From positions 310,001-374,000 of the forward strand of contig CANMTP010000001.1 in NCBI GenBank assembly GCA_947500845.1: a stretch of 64,000 nt of DNA. The letters run 5' to 3'. Below are positions 26,881 to 35,431 of this stretch, piece by piece (the first letter of the stretch is position 1; every line of letters starts with the position of its first letter). Source of the DNA: an uncultured Aquimarina sp. (lineage in GTDB: Bacteria > Bacteroidota > Bacteroidia > Flavobacteriales > Flavobacteriaceae). Position numbers and translations under genes: made by a program. The notes under the pieces are model-generated. The model saw only the letters and a list, made by a program, of their open reading frames with translations. It was not told the DNA's origin and did no database searches.

Positions 26881-27127
26881 AAATTTTATAAGAAACCAGA
26901 AATAGTATATTATATATTTGATTTTGATGATTTTAACTTTGATTTTTTATGGGTTTCCATCAAAATATTAGTGTTAAATTACTTGTAAATTGTATTAGTA
27001 ATATAGTTTTTGTTTATATTTAAACTTTCGGACTCTTAAACGTATATGCAGTTTTGTTGAAAATTGTTAACCGTAAACCAAGTAAACCTCGCACAAAAAA
27101 CATCCCTAATCTTAATCCCCCTGACCA

Positions 27128-27580
27128 ATGAATAAGTATAAATTAACACTTTTCGGATTGGTATTGTCTATTTTTATTTATTTCTCCTCAATCCTATTAG
27201 AATTAGACTTGTTTGAAAAATTTATGGACTTTCTAGCCAGTGTTGAACAATTTGAAGTCGACGAAATGATAATTCCTTTTTTGATTTTCGTAGTATTTCT
27301 TTTTATTGATACGTTTAGAAATAACAAAAAAGTCGAAATGGAAAGCGCAAAACTCAATATCTATAAAGCAATGCTTTCGTCTAGCCATCATATTTTAAAT
27401 AATTTTATTTATCAAATGGATATCTTTAAACTCACAGCTGAAGATACACCAGGTTTTGACGCCAAAGTATTAGCTTTTTATGAGGATATCATAAGTAACG
27501 CCTCTGAACAGATTTATTCTTTAAGTAATCTAACTACTATAGACGAGTTTTCTATTCGAACTTCGGTAATGAGTGAATAG
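27128..27580 (+). CDS. small membrane protein with histidine-kinase-like helix
   Basis: A 150-residue protein that I cannot assign to a named family. It has two predicted membrane helices (about residues 6-24 and 48-62, with a short loop between), then a soluble helical part. That part contains NIYKAMLSSSHHILNNFIYQMDIFKLTAED, which looks like the dimerisation helix of a sensor histidine kinase with an H-box histidine, but there is no ATP-binding N, G1 or G2 box after it. It may be a relic or a docking partner. It has its own long upstream gap and is convergent with rsmD. Confidence 0.6.
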   Translation: MNKYKLTLFGLVLSIFIYFSSILLELDLFEKFMDFLASVEQFEVDEMIIPFLIFVVFLFIDTFRNNKKVEMESAKLNIYKAMLSSSHHILNNFIYQMDIFKLTAEDTPGFDAKVLAFYEDIISNASEQIYSLSNLTTIDEFSIRTSVMSE

Positions 27581-27588
27581 GACAGTTT

Positions 27589-28125
27589 TTATTTTTTGAA
27601 AAAACTGAATACAGAACCTCCATATTTTCGGGAATTATCAAAAAATGGTACTTCTTCTAGCGAGGTGTATTTTGAATGTTCGATTATTAGAACACCCTTT
27701 TCGTATAGTAATTCTTTTTCAAAAACTAATGTTGCTATTCTTGAAAATTGTTCGTTGGTAAAGTCATAAGGAGGATCTGCAAAGATTATATCAGCTTTAC
27801 GATTTACTTTTTCTAGGTAACTATAAACATCGCTTTTTATAGTTTCTATAGGGAAATCATATTCATGTGTCGTCTTTTTTATATATCCCAAACAGGCATA
27901 ATGAGAATCTACTGCAGTTATATTTGTTGTGCCCCGGGAAGCAAATTCGTAACTTATATTCCCGGTTCCAGAAAAAAGGTCAATTACTGATATCTTTGAA
28001 AAATTATAATGATTGTTTAAAATATTAAATAATCCTTCTTTGGCCATATCTGTGGTTGGGCGAACTGGTAATTTTTTTGGAGCAGTAAGTCTTTTTCCTT
28101 TATGTTTTCCCGAAATAATACGCAT
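27589..28125 (-). CDS. rsmD: 16S rRNA (guanine-966-N2)-methyltransferase
   Basis: RsmD methylates the exocyclic N2 of G966 in 16S rRNA using S-adenosylmethionine. The 178-residue protein has the full set of marks: MRIISGKHKGKRL and RPTTDMAKEGLFNIL at the N-terminus, the cofactor loop VIDLFSGTGNISYEFASRG near residue 46, and the catalytic DPPYDF near 116. It follows the DUF3822 gene by a single base and is therefore the last gene of a three-gene unit. Confidence 0.95.
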   Translation of the reverse strand: MRIISGKHKGKRLTAPKKLPVRPTTDMAKEGLFNILNNHYNFSKISVIDLFSGTGNISYEFASRGTTNITAVDSHYACLGYIKKTTHEYDFPIETIKSDVYSYLEKVNRKADIIFADPPYDFTNEQFSRIATLVFEKELLYEKGVLIIEHSKYTSLEEVPFFDNSRKYGGSVFSFFKK

Positions 28126-28126
28126 G

Positions 28127-28954
28127 TCAAAAATGGCTTAATAGTACAAAATGTTGATGTGGTTCTATAGGATCAATAGTTGATGGTAACTTATATTCTT
28201 GCCCATTGTGATGACCAAAGTCTACATTTCGAATATATTTATGGGCAATAGTGTAATATTCACTATCTTTTTGAATATCTCCCAAAAATGTGAGTGTAAA
28301 GTCTTCCGGGTTTAGTTGTAATTGTTCAGTTGTAAACATGAGGTAATATAAAAAATCTTCCTTACTTTCATGATTAAAAGAATTGGCTAAAATCAATTTT
28401 CCTCTATTTATGATGATCAGATCAAAGGATTTTTCGTTTATGTTGGCAAAAACAGTTACATTGTCGCTATTCTTTTCTTGTGAGAGTAATGAGCTTATTA
28501 AGATAGTACTTGTATGCTTGTAAGTGAATGATCCAAAAGTTTCAAAAAAGAAATTATTTATGTTAGTAAGCGGAATGTATACAGTCACTATTTCATGCTG
28601 ATCCAGTTCATCGTATGCAATAAAATCATTTTCAAGTAATTTGATATTGTATTTCAAATAATCAGTCAGAAGATTTTTATCAAATAAAGCCTTTGGAACA
28701 ATTGTATATAAGTTATTTTGATGGATAACTTCAATGGTTTTAAAACTTCCCTTTAAGGCTGGGTTTCTATCAAAAGTATGCTTGATTTTATTAAGTACCT
28801 GTTCTGGTGTAAGTTGTATTCCAAAATTATCTTGCTCGATAGCATTTATGTGTTTATGGTCATCTATAGTGCAAAAAGAAAGTCCATTCAAGCTCACTTG
28901 AATGGACAATGTATGTAATACGTTATCTATATTATTATTGGTCGTTTGCTCCAT
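28127..28954 (-). CDS. DUF3822 family protein
   Basis: The 275-residue protein is a member of DUF3822, a family confined to Bacteroidota. A structure of a relative was described as having an actin-like ATPase fold (recollection). Here the N-terminal part has LSIQVSLNGLSFCTID, which fits the first strand pair of such a fold; a central VYIPLTNINNFFFETFGSF is the most conserved part; and NINEKSFDLIIINRGKLILANSF would be the start of the second lobe. The clear phosphate loops of active ATPases are absent. It overlaps the upstream pilin-like gene by 20 bases and abuts rsmD. The function is unknown. Confidence 0.85.
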   Translation of the reverse strand: MEQTTNNNIDNVLHTLSIQVSLNGLSFCTIDDHKHINAIEQDNFGIQLTPEQVLNKIKHTFDRNPALKGSFKTIEVIHQNNLYTIVPKALFDKNLLTDYLKYNIKLLENDFIAYDELDQHEIVTVYIPLTNINNFFFETFGSFTYKHTSTILISSLLSQEKNSDNVTVFANINEKSFDLIIINRGKLILANSFNHESKEDFLYYLMFTTEQLQLNPEDFTLTFLGDIQKDSEYYTIAHKYIRNVDFGHHNGQEYKLPSTIDPIEPHQHFVLLSHF

Positions 28955-29579
28955 AAGTTCTTGGCCAGTTACCAGAAGTCATTACTTCAGTCATTGAACC
29001 TACCGAAAGAAACGGTCCATTCACTCCATCAACAGATACTACCTCTTTTTCCTGAGCCAATAAATCTTTGTCCAAATCATGTAAAAGTATGTCTTTAGCT
29101 ACTTTTGCCTCAAAAACAGGAATTCTAAGGTCATTTTTATTAATAAAACCGGCATTCATTTCGAAAGTAGCGTCAATACCTTCAACGGGTACTTTCATCA
29201 TGCTTTTATGACTGCCAGCTTTGAAAAGGGAATCTTTAACTGAAGCATACCCTAAGGTATCAACTACAACCGTATCTTTTGGTTCGTCGATTCTCAATAT
29301 TTTATTATATCTTATGAAACTAGAATCTCTTCTTTGAGTAAGAGTAAACTGAGCGGTGTCTATAAATGTAATTAATTTTTCAGCATCTTTTTCAAATCTT
29401 CCAGTTATTGATCTATAAGCTAATTGGGCTTTACGGATATCCCTTAGATTTTCAACAGCTTGAGCATATCGAGCTTGTTTTATTTTATTGAATTTCACAG
29501 GACCGTTAACAGAATTGAATACTAAGTATCCTAAAAAACCTATAACTACCCACAGAACTAATTGAATAACAATTTTCAT
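28935..29579 (-). CDS. conserved membrane-anchored protein, pilin-like N-terminus
   Basis: The 214-residue protein begins with a single hydrophobic helix (residues 4-22) that is followed by a long amphipathic helix (KQARYAQAVENLRDIRKAQLAYRSITGRF), the layout of type IV pilin and pseudopilin-like proteins, although there is no GFxxxE prepilin site. The remaining part is beta-rich and ends in Asn/Asp-rich sequence. No named family is recognised. Its end overlaps the start of the DUF3822 gene by 20 bases, so the two are translationally close. It is divergent from the helicase gene at 29713. Confidence 0.65.
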   Translation of the reverse strand: MKIVIQLVLWVVIGFLGYLVFNSVNGPVKFNKIKQARYAQAVENLRDIRKAQLAYRSITGRFEKDAEKLITFIDTAQFTLTQRRDSSFIRYNKILRIDEPKDTVVVDTLGYASVKDSLFKAGSHKSMMKVPVEGIDATFEMNAGFINKNDLRIPVFEAKVAKDILLHDLDKDLLAQEKEVVSVDGVNGPFLSVGSMTEVMTSGNWPRTYGANDQ

Positions 29580-29643
29580 TTTATGATTTAGCTTTAAACA
29601 TTAGTGTATACGCAAATCTACAATTTTTTTTTAATCGTAAAAG

Positions 29644-29673
29644 TTTATTGCCAAAAAATCATTCCTATCTTTG
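29644..29673 (+). promoter_or_regulatory. probable promoter of the Dda/RecD-like helicase gene
   Basis: TATCTTTG (29666-29673) matches TAnnTTTG, with a TTTATTG 18 bases upstream as a weak -33 element. The ATG follows 39 bases later. Confidence 0.5.
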
Positions 29674-29712
29674 ATTTATTAACTAAGTATCAATACGACA
29701 TCAAAGAATTTA

Positions 29713-31140
29713 ATGAAGGAAAATGAATTTTACGAATTATTGAAAGAAGATTTTCCTTTTGAACTCACACTCAAACAAGATATTGTTCTTCAAAAATTAT
29801 CACATTTTGTTCTTAATGGGACAAAGGATTCTCTTTTTTTATTGAAGGGATATGCAGGTACAGGAAAAACCACCTTAGTTGGTACCCTAGTAAAAAATTT
29901 ATGGAAGGCTAAACTTAGTGCAATACTTCTTGCCCCCACGGGAAGAGCTGCCAAAGTGATTAGTAATTACTCTGGCATGCAAGCACAAACCATTCATAGA
30001 AATATCTATTATCCCAAAAAAGATAAAACTGGAGGTTTGGCTTTTCAATTAAAACAAAATAAGTCCCGAAATACTATTTTTATTGTAGATGAAGCATCAA
30101 TGATTCCTGATACACCCAGTGATAGTAAGCTATTTGAAAATGGATCTTTGCTTGATGATTTGATGATGTATGTGTATTCTGGCCATAATTGTAAAATACT
30201 TTTTATTGGTGATACCGCGCAACTACCACCCGTTAAACTTGAGGTAAGTCCGGCTTTAAACCCTGATAATTTATCGATGGGGTTTAATAAAGATGTAACA
30301 CAGATAGAATTAGACGAAGTCGTAAGACAAGCTGAGAATAGCGGGATTTTAATGAATGCAACACGCTTGCGAGAGTCGCTAAATGATGGTTTTTATGATT
30401 CTTTTCAATTTGAAATATCGGGGTACCCAGATATTGTAAGATTTTTGGATGGACATGAGATCATAGAAGCTTTGAATGATGCGTATTCTAGTTCTGGCCA
30501 TGAAGAATCCGTTATTATTTTACGTTCTAATAAAAGAGCAAACGTTTATAATCAACAAATAAGATCTAGAATCCTTTTTCAAGAAGAAGAACTTTCTGCC
30601 GGTGATTATTTGATGGTAGTAAAGAATAATTATTTTTGGCTTGATAGCAAAAGTGAAGCAGGGTTTATTGCAAATGGAGATATCGTAAAAGTTCTTGAAA
30701 TATATTCGATAAAAGAGCTGTACGATTTTAGATTTGCAGAGGTAAAAGTGAGTATGGTAGATTATCCAAATCAAAAACCTTTTGAAACGGTTTTGTTGTT
30801 GAATACATTAACATCAGAGACTCCGTCATTATCGTATGAAGAATCAAACAAGCTGTATCAAGAAGTAATGAAGGATTTTGCAGAAGAAAAATCAAAGTAT
30901 AAAAAATTTTTAAAGGTGAAGAACAACAAATATTTCAATAGCTTACAGGTTAAGTTTTCTTATGCAGTAACCTGTCATAAATCACAGGGAGGGCAATGGG
31001 ATAAGGTTTTTATAGAACAACCATATTTACCCGAAGGGATTAACAGGGATTACCTACGCTGGTTATATACTGCAGTAACAAGAGCTAAAAAAAAACTGTA
31101 TCTAATAGGATTTAAGAATGATTTTTTCGCGGAAAACTAG
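29713..31140 (+). CDS. superfamily 1 DNA helicase, Dda/RecD2-like
   Basis: This 475-residue ATP-dependent helicase probably moves 5' to 3' on DNA. Motif I is KGYAGTGKTTLVG near residue 45, motif Ia APTGRAAKVI, motif II IFIVDEASMIPD near 121, motif III FIGDTAQLPPVKL near 163, motif IV VIILRSNKRAN and, in the UvrD_C_2 part, SYAVTCHKSQGGQWDKVF (motif V) and LYTAVTRAKKKLYLIG (motif VI). It lacks the long N-terminal region of RecD2 and the RecBC partners are not nearby, so it is a stand-alone Dda-type enzyme. A repair or fork-restart role is inference. Confidence 0.9.
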   Translation: MKENEFYELLKEDFPFELTLKQDIVLQKLSHFVLNGTKDSLFLLKGYAGTGKTTLVGTLVKNLWKAKLSAILLAPTGRAAKVISNYSGMQAQTIHRNIYYPKKDKTGGLAFQLKQNKSRNTIFIVDEASMIPDTPSDSKLFENGSLLDDLMMYVYSGHNCKILFIGDTAQLPPVKLEVSPALNPDNLSMGFNKDVTQIELDEVVRQAENSGILMNATRLRESLNDGFYDSFQFEISGYPDIVRFLDGHEIIEALNDAYSSSGHEESVIILRSNKRANVYNQQIRSRILFQEEELSAGDYLMVVKNNYFWLDSKSEAGFIANGDIVKVLEIYSIKELYDFRFAEVKVSMVDYPNQKPFETVLLLNTLTSETPSLSYEESNKLYQEVMKDFAEEKSKYKKFLKVKNNKYFNSLQVKFSYAVTCHKSQGGQWDKVFIEQPYLPEGINRDYLRWLYTAVTRAKKKLYLIGFKNDFFAEN

Positions 31141-31237
31141 TATATTTAAATGATTCATGTATCAATATTTAAGATATGTTTAGAGACTTGCATAAAACTA
31201 AATTCTCTTGTTGGCAGGATAATTGATTTAAAAAAGT

Positions 31238-31245
31238 TATTTTTG
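31238..31245 (+). promoter_or_regulatory. possible -7 element before kdsB-kdnB
   Basis: TATTTTTG matches TAnnTTTG 24 bases before the TTG start codon. The upstream half is poor: the only candidate is TTG at 31211, spaced 24 bases. Confidence 0.45.
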
Positions 31246-31268
31246 CAAATCCAGAAAAGCAACAAACT

Positions 31269-33146
31269 TTGAACAAAAATACTCTAAAAATCATCGCAAT
31301 GATACCTGCGAGATATGCAGCAACGCGATTTCCAGGAAAACTAATGCAAGACCTTGGTGGCAAGACCGTTATAAGACGTACTTATGAAGCCACGATTAAT
31401 TCAGGACTTTTTGATGCTGTATATGTAGTTACAGATAGTGATATAATTTATCAGGAGATAAGTGATCATGGCGGGAAAGCAATTATGAGTGAGAAAGAGC
31501 ATAGTTGTGGTAGCGACAGAATAGCAGAAGCTGTAGAAAATATGGATGTTGACATTGTTGTTAACGTGCAGGGAGATGAGCCCTTTACAGATCGCCAAAG
31601 TTTGGAAAAAGTTCTTGAAGTATTTGATGATGATGATTCTGACCGAATTGATTTGGCAAGCCTTATGACACCAATTAGTGATTGGGATGATATAATGAAC
31701 CCAAATAGTGTTAAAGTCATTGTTGACGAAAATAATTATGCTTTATACTTCTCTCGCGCACCAATTCCTTATCCAAGAGATAAAGAATTAGACTATACGT
31801 ACCATAAACATAAGGGTGTTTATGCTTTTAGAAAACAAGCTATTTTAGATTTTTACAATCTCCCCATGCGCTCATTAGAGGCTTCAGAAAAAATTGAATG
31901 TATTCGATATCTAGAGTATGGTAAAAATATTAAAATGGTAGAAACACAACACCAAGGTGTTGAAATTGATACCCCTGAAGATTTAGAAAGAGCGAAAAAA
32001 ATAATTAATAAAGAGGATGTTTTGAGCACGAAATTTATGGCCACCACTTCCGAGGTGTATACCTCTAATCATAGAAACTTTCCTATGGTTCCAAAGGTAG
32101 TATTTGGAAGAGGATCATTTAATCAAGTAGGAGAGATTATTTCATGTGAGCGCAAAGGTATCGCACCATTTATTTATTTGATAGATAGCGTTTTTGAGAA
32201 AAATATCACTTTTATTGAGGACAGAATACCGTTATCATCTACTGATGAAATAATTTATGTATCAACTGCAGAAGAACCAAAAACTTCTCAGGTAGATGAG
32301 ATCGTTGCTAAAATAAAAAAGGATTATCAATACACACCAAGTGGTATTATTGGGATAGGTGGAGGATCAATATTAGATTTGTCAAAAGCTGTTTCGATTA
32401 TGTTGACCAATCCCGGAAGTGCTTCGGAATATCAAGGTTGGGATTTGGTTAAAAATAAGGCGGTATTTCATGTTGGCGTACCCACTATTTCTGGAACTGG
32501 AGCTGAAGTGTCCAGAACAACCGTACTTACCGGACCTGAACGTAAGTTAGGTATTAATTCAGATTTTACTCCGTTTGATCAGGTTATTTTGGATCCCGAA
32601 TTAATTAAGGATGTACCTAAAGATCAGTGGTTTTATACAGGGATGGATTGTTATATTCATTGTGTAGAATCTCTTCATGGAACCTATTTGAATGCATTTA
32701 GCCAGAGCTATGGAGAAAAGGCTTTGGATCTTTGCAAAGAAATTTTTGTAAATAATTCACTTAGTAAGGAAGAAGCTGATGCCAAATTAATGATGGCCTC
32801 TTGGCATGGAGGAATGAGTATTGCTTATTCTCAGGTAGGTGTCGCTCATGCAATGAGCTATGGCTTGGCTTATGTTTTAGGTACAAAACATGGGATAGGA
32901 AATTGTATTGTTTTTGATAAATTAGGAAAGTATTATCCAGAAGGAGTTGCTGTGTTCAAAAAAATGAAAGAAATACATGGTATCAGTTTACCCGTCGGAG
33001 TTTGTGCCGATGTAACCGAGGATCAGCTGAATATTATGACTAGCGTTGCACTAAGCTTGGAGCCCTTGTGGGAAAATGCTCTTGGAACAGACTGGAAATC
33101 AAAGGTGAATGCGGATACCCTAAAAGAAATTTACCGCTCTTTATAA
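31269..33146 (+). CDS. kdsB: KdsB-KdnB fusion: CMP-Kdo synthetase plus Kdo 8-oxidase-like Fe-alcohol dehydrogenase
   Basis: The 625-residue protein joins two enzymes. Residues 1-245 are KdsB, which activates Kdo with [39 protein letters not shown] and the [11 protein letters not shown] ending are intact. From about 265 an iron-type alcohol dehydrogenase follows: [13 protein letters not shown] and [14 protein letters not shown] bind cofactor; Asp460, His464, His527 and His541 have the right spacing for the metal site. Its pattern resembles KdnB, which oxidises Kdo at C8 as the first step to 8-amino-Kdo. The start is a TTG. The aminotransferase KdnA is not in the window. The KdsB call is firm; the KdnB substrate is inferred. 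Confidence 0.88.
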   Translation: MNKNTLKIIAMIPARYAATRFPGKLMQDLGGKTVIRRTYEATINSGLFDAVYVVTDSDIIYQEISDHGGKAIMSEKEHSCGSDRIAEAVENMDVDIVVNVQGDEPFTDRQSLEKVLEVFDDDDSDRIDLASLMTPISDWDDIMNPNSVKVIVDENNYALYFSRAPIPYPRDKELDYTYHKHKGVYAFRKQAILDFYNLPMRSLEASEKIECIRYLEYGKNIKMVETQHQGVEIDTPEDLERAKKIINKEDVLSTKFMATTSEVYTSNHRNFPMVPKVVFGRGSFNQVGEIISCERKGIAPFIYLIDSVFEKNITFIEDRIPLSSTDEIIYVSTAEEPKTSQVDEIVAKIKKDYQYTPSGIIGIGGGSILDLSKAVSIMLTNPGSASEYQGWDLVKNKAVFHVGVPTISGTGAEVSRTTVLTGPERKLGINSDFTPFDQVILDPELIKDVPKDQWFYTGMDCYIHCVESLHGTYLNAFSQSYGEKALDLCKEIFVNNSLSKEEADAKLMMASWHGGMSIAYSQVGVAHAMSYGLAYVLGTKHGIGNCIVFDKLGKYYPEGVAVFKKMKEIHGISLPVGVCADVTEDQLNIMTSVALSLEPLWENALGTDWKSKVNADTLKEIYRSL

Positions 33147-33181
33147 ATAGATTTATCTGATCTCGTAATTTATTTTTCTTT

Positions 33182-33736
33182 ATGAAACGTTTTTCTGCCT
33201 TTATTTATTATAAAATCCTAGGGTGGAAATACTACGGCTCATTTAACGGGGATCAAGTAAAAAAATGTATTGTAATCGCCGTACCGCATACGAGTTGGCA
33301 TGATTTCTATATAGGCCTATTAATAAGACAATTAGAGCGTGTTAAAATAAGTTTCCTGGCAAAAAAAGAATTATTCAAATGGCCAATAGGTTGGTATTTG
33401 AAAAAAGTAGGTGGTATTCCTCTAGATAGAACTCCAGGGCAAAATAAAGTAGAGGCTATAGCAAAATTATTTGAAGAAAGAGATGAGTTACGCCTTACGG
33501 TGGCACCTGAAGGTACTAGAAAAAAAGTAAATGAATGGAAAACTGGATTTTATCATATTGCAAAAGCAGCAAAAGTTCCTATAATCATGATTACATTTGA
33601 TTTTGGAAGAAAACAGAATGTGATTTCAAAGCCTTTTTACCCAACAGACAATATTGAAGAAGATCTGAACTTTATGTATAGTTTTTTTAAAGGCGTTAAA
33701 GGGAAAATTCCCAAATATAGCTTCGATGTAGACTAA
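33182..33736 (+). CDS. PlsC-like lysophospholipid acyltransferase family protein
   Basis: The 184-residue protein has the acyltransferase motifs: HTSWHD near residue 37 (the HX4D catalytic pair), a GGIPLDRT block near 78 (substrate binding) and APEGTRKKVNEWKTGFYHIA near 104. It is shorter than PlsC (about 240) and of the kind often found near lipid A genes; its position 35 bases after the KdsB-KdnB fusion suggests a role in envelope lipid or lipid A acylation, which is inference. Its stop codon overlaps that of the convergent gene by 4 bases (CTAA). Confidence 0.85.
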   Translation: MKRFSAFIYYKILGWKYYGSFNGDQVKKCIVIAVPHTSWHDFYIGLLIRQLERVKISFLAKKELFKWPIGWYLKKVGGIPLDRTPGQNKVEAIAKLFEERDELRLTVAPEGTRKKVNEWKTGFYHIAKAAKVPIIMITFDFGRKQNVISKPFYPTDNIEEDLNFMYSFFKGVKGKIPKYSFDVD

Positions 33737-34230
33737 AATTTTTGAGTTTTCTCTTCTTTAATTTCTTCTTTCTTTTCTTCAGTATTTCTTCGGCCAAATA
33801 ATAAGGCTGTACTGGAAAAAGTTGTACCAAAATTTTTCGCAGCATAATAAACCTGAGACATTGCGCTTTCTACTTGTTCACTTGAAAGTTCCTTTAAAGG
33901 ATGAATATAAACAGACCAAAGAATTCCGTTAGAAATGGCATATTTTACATCTAATGCAGAATGAAAATTTGCAGTCATCGAATCTAATAACAAGTCTTTA
34001 TCAAGATTAGCCGATTCTGTAATCGGTGAAATAATTCTCATTCTATTATTTTGCTCATCGGTAACGCAAAGCATTGGGATTTTTTTATAAATAAATTTCC
34101 AGTTACCCATAACCCCGCCAATAGTATCTGCCTTTTGGTTAATGATCTCTTGAAGTAAATTGTTGGTCATGTTTTGAGCATGTACGAAATATACTATAAA
34201 AAATAGAGGTACTATGAGTAGTTTTTTCAT
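33733..34230 (-). CDS. exported protein of unknown function
   Basis: The 165-residue protein has a signal peptide (MKKLLIVPLFFIVYFVHAQ) and a mature alpha/beta part with VMGNWKFIYKKIPMLCVTDEQNNRMRII and a helix pair, an arrangement like secretion-chaperone or YbjN-type folds, though I cannot confirm this. The C-terminus is a run of Lys and Glu (about 18 residues). No family name is recognised. It is convergent with the acyltransferase gene and lies downstream of yebC, separated from it by a strong terminator, so it has its own promoter. Confidence 0.65.
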   Translation of the reverse strand: MKKLLIVPLFFIVYFVHAQNMTNNLLQEIINQKADTIGGVMGNWKFIYKKIPMLCVTDEQNNRMRIISPITESANLDKDLLLDSMTANFHSALDVKYAISNGILWSVYIHPLKELSSEQVESAMSQVYYAAKNFGTTFSSTALLFGRRNTEEKKEEIKEEKTQKF

Positions 34231-34274
34231 GTTTTGTGTTTTATAAGTAGTCGACTAAATTTTTAAAACATAAC

Positions 34275-34307
34275 AATAAAAAAGAGTTTAGCATAACTAA
34301 ACTCTTT
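34275..34307 (-). terminator. terminator of yebC
   Basis: On the minus strand the stem AAAGAGTTTAG / CTAAACTCTTT (loop of 5) is followed by a T run. It starts 27 bases after the yebC stop codon. Confidence 0.88.
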
Positions 34308-34333
34308 GTATAATATAATTAGATAAATATTGT

Positions 34334-35059
34334 TCATTCTTCAGTAGAAGATTCTTCCATGGTATGATATACATTTTGCACATCATCATCCTCTTCTATC
34401 TTTTCTAATAACTTTTCTACGTCTGCCGCCTGTTCTGGTGTTAATTTTTTAGTAACCTGTGGGATTCGCTCAAAACCAGAAGATAGAATTTCAATCTCTC
34501 GGCTTTCAAGTTCTTTTTGAATTGCTCCAAAATTTTCAAAGGGAGCATAAATTAGTATTCCATCATCGTCTTGAAACACCTCTTCAGCACCAAAATCGAT
34601 AAATTCTAATTCCAATTCTTCAGGATCAACCCCTTCGCTATTAATCCTAAAATTACAAGTATGGTCAAACATGAATTCAACAGAGCCGGAGGTTCCTAAG
34701 TTTCCGTCACATTTATTAAAATAAGATCGAATGTTAGCTACTGTCCTGTTATTGTTATCAGTGGCTGTTTCTACCAAAATAGCAATACCGTGTGGTGCAT
34801 ATCCTTCAAAAAGTACTTCTTTATAATCTCCCTGAGATTTATCGGAAGCTCTTTTAATTGCTCTTTCAATATTGTCCTTGGGCATATTTACAGACTTGGC
34901 ATTCTGTATAACTGCTCTAAGACGAGAGTTAGAATCTGGATCAGGACCGCCTTCTTTTACGGCCATAACAATATCCTTTCCTATCCTTGTAAATGCCTTG
35001 GCCATTGCAGACCAACGTTTCATTTTACGCGCTTTTCTAAATTCGAAAGCTCTTCCCAT
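34334..35059 (-). CDS. yebC: YebC/PmpR family DNA-binding and translation-related protein
   Basis: The 241-residue protein is full length. It begins MGRAFEFRKARKMKRW and has the family blocks FTRIGKDIVMAVKEGGPDP near residue 25, NMPKDNIERAIKRA near 58, YEGYAPHGIA-type EGYAPHGIAILVETATDNNNRT near 84, and a C-terminal dimerisation domain with VTKKLTPEQAADVEKLLEKIEEDDDVQNVYHTM. YebC proteins were described as transcriptional regulators, and recent work links the family to translation of proline-rich stretches; which applies here is not shown. The acidic tail is normal for the family. Confidence 0.95.
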   Translation of the reverse strand: MGRAFEFRKARKMKRWSAMAKAFTRIGKDIVMAVKEGGPDPDSNSRLRAVIQNAKSVNMPKDNIERAIKRASDKSQGDYKEVLFEGYAPHGIAILVETATDNNNRTVANIRSYFNKCDGNLGTSGSVEFMFDHTCNFRINSEGVDPEELELEFIDFGAEEVFQDDDGILIYAPFENFGAIQKELESREIEILSSGFERIPQVTKKLTPEQAADVEKLLEKIEEDDDVQNVYHTMEESSTEE

Positions 35060-35117
35060 ATGTTAATTTTATAATCTAAATACAAACATAAGTAGAAACC
35101 AAGTTTTTGACAAATGT

Positions 35118-35405
35118 TTATTCTCCTTCTATGATATCTTCTATGGTTTTGGCAAGTTTGAAATCTTTGTCTGTTATACCGCCAGCATCATGAGTAGAAA
35201 GACTTATTTGTAATTTATTAAATACATTAGACCAATCGGGATGATGTTGTTGTAATTCTGCTTCAAAAGCGATACGAGTCATCACAGAGAAAGCATCTTT
35301 AAAATCATTAAATTCGAAGGTGGTATGAATTGCATTATTTTCGTATTCCCAACCATCAATAGCTGTTAATCTCTCCTTAATTTCTGAATCTGTTAGTTTT
35401 TTCAT
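35118..35405 (-). CDS. phhB: 4a-hydroxytetrahydrobiopterin dehydratase
   Basis: The enzyme dehydrates 4a-hydroxytetrahydrobiopterin made by aromatic amino acid hydroxylases, which regenerates the cofactor. The 95-residue size fits. The active-site histidines lie in LQQHHPDWSNVFNKLQISLSTHDAGGIT near residue 51, the family signature; the N-terminus has the usual WEYENNAIHTTFEFNDFKDA. It is in the same direction as yebC and the lipoprotein gene behind it, with gaps of 58 and 26 bases, so an operon is possible. The hydroxylase itself is not in this window. Confidence 0.95.
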   Translation of the reverse strand: MKKLTDSEIKERLTAIDGWEYENNAIHTTFEFNDFKDAFSVMTRIAFEAELQQHHPDWSNVFNKLQISLSTHDAGGITDKDFKLAKTIEDIIEGE

Positions 35406-35431
35406 GTTTTTAGTTTTGTTATTTGGTGTGA

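Noticed and set aside
27128..27580. Truncated pseudogene of a full sensor kinase
   Set aside because: The frame is intact, ends cleanly before rsmD, and no kinase-domain remnant is found in the 9 bases that follow or in other frames.
31269..33146. Assembly artefact joining two separate genes
   Set aside because: The frame runs continuously through the KdsB-to-dehydrogenase linker with normal codon use and no stop, so a true fusion is more likely than an indel error. Read-level confirmation is still needed.
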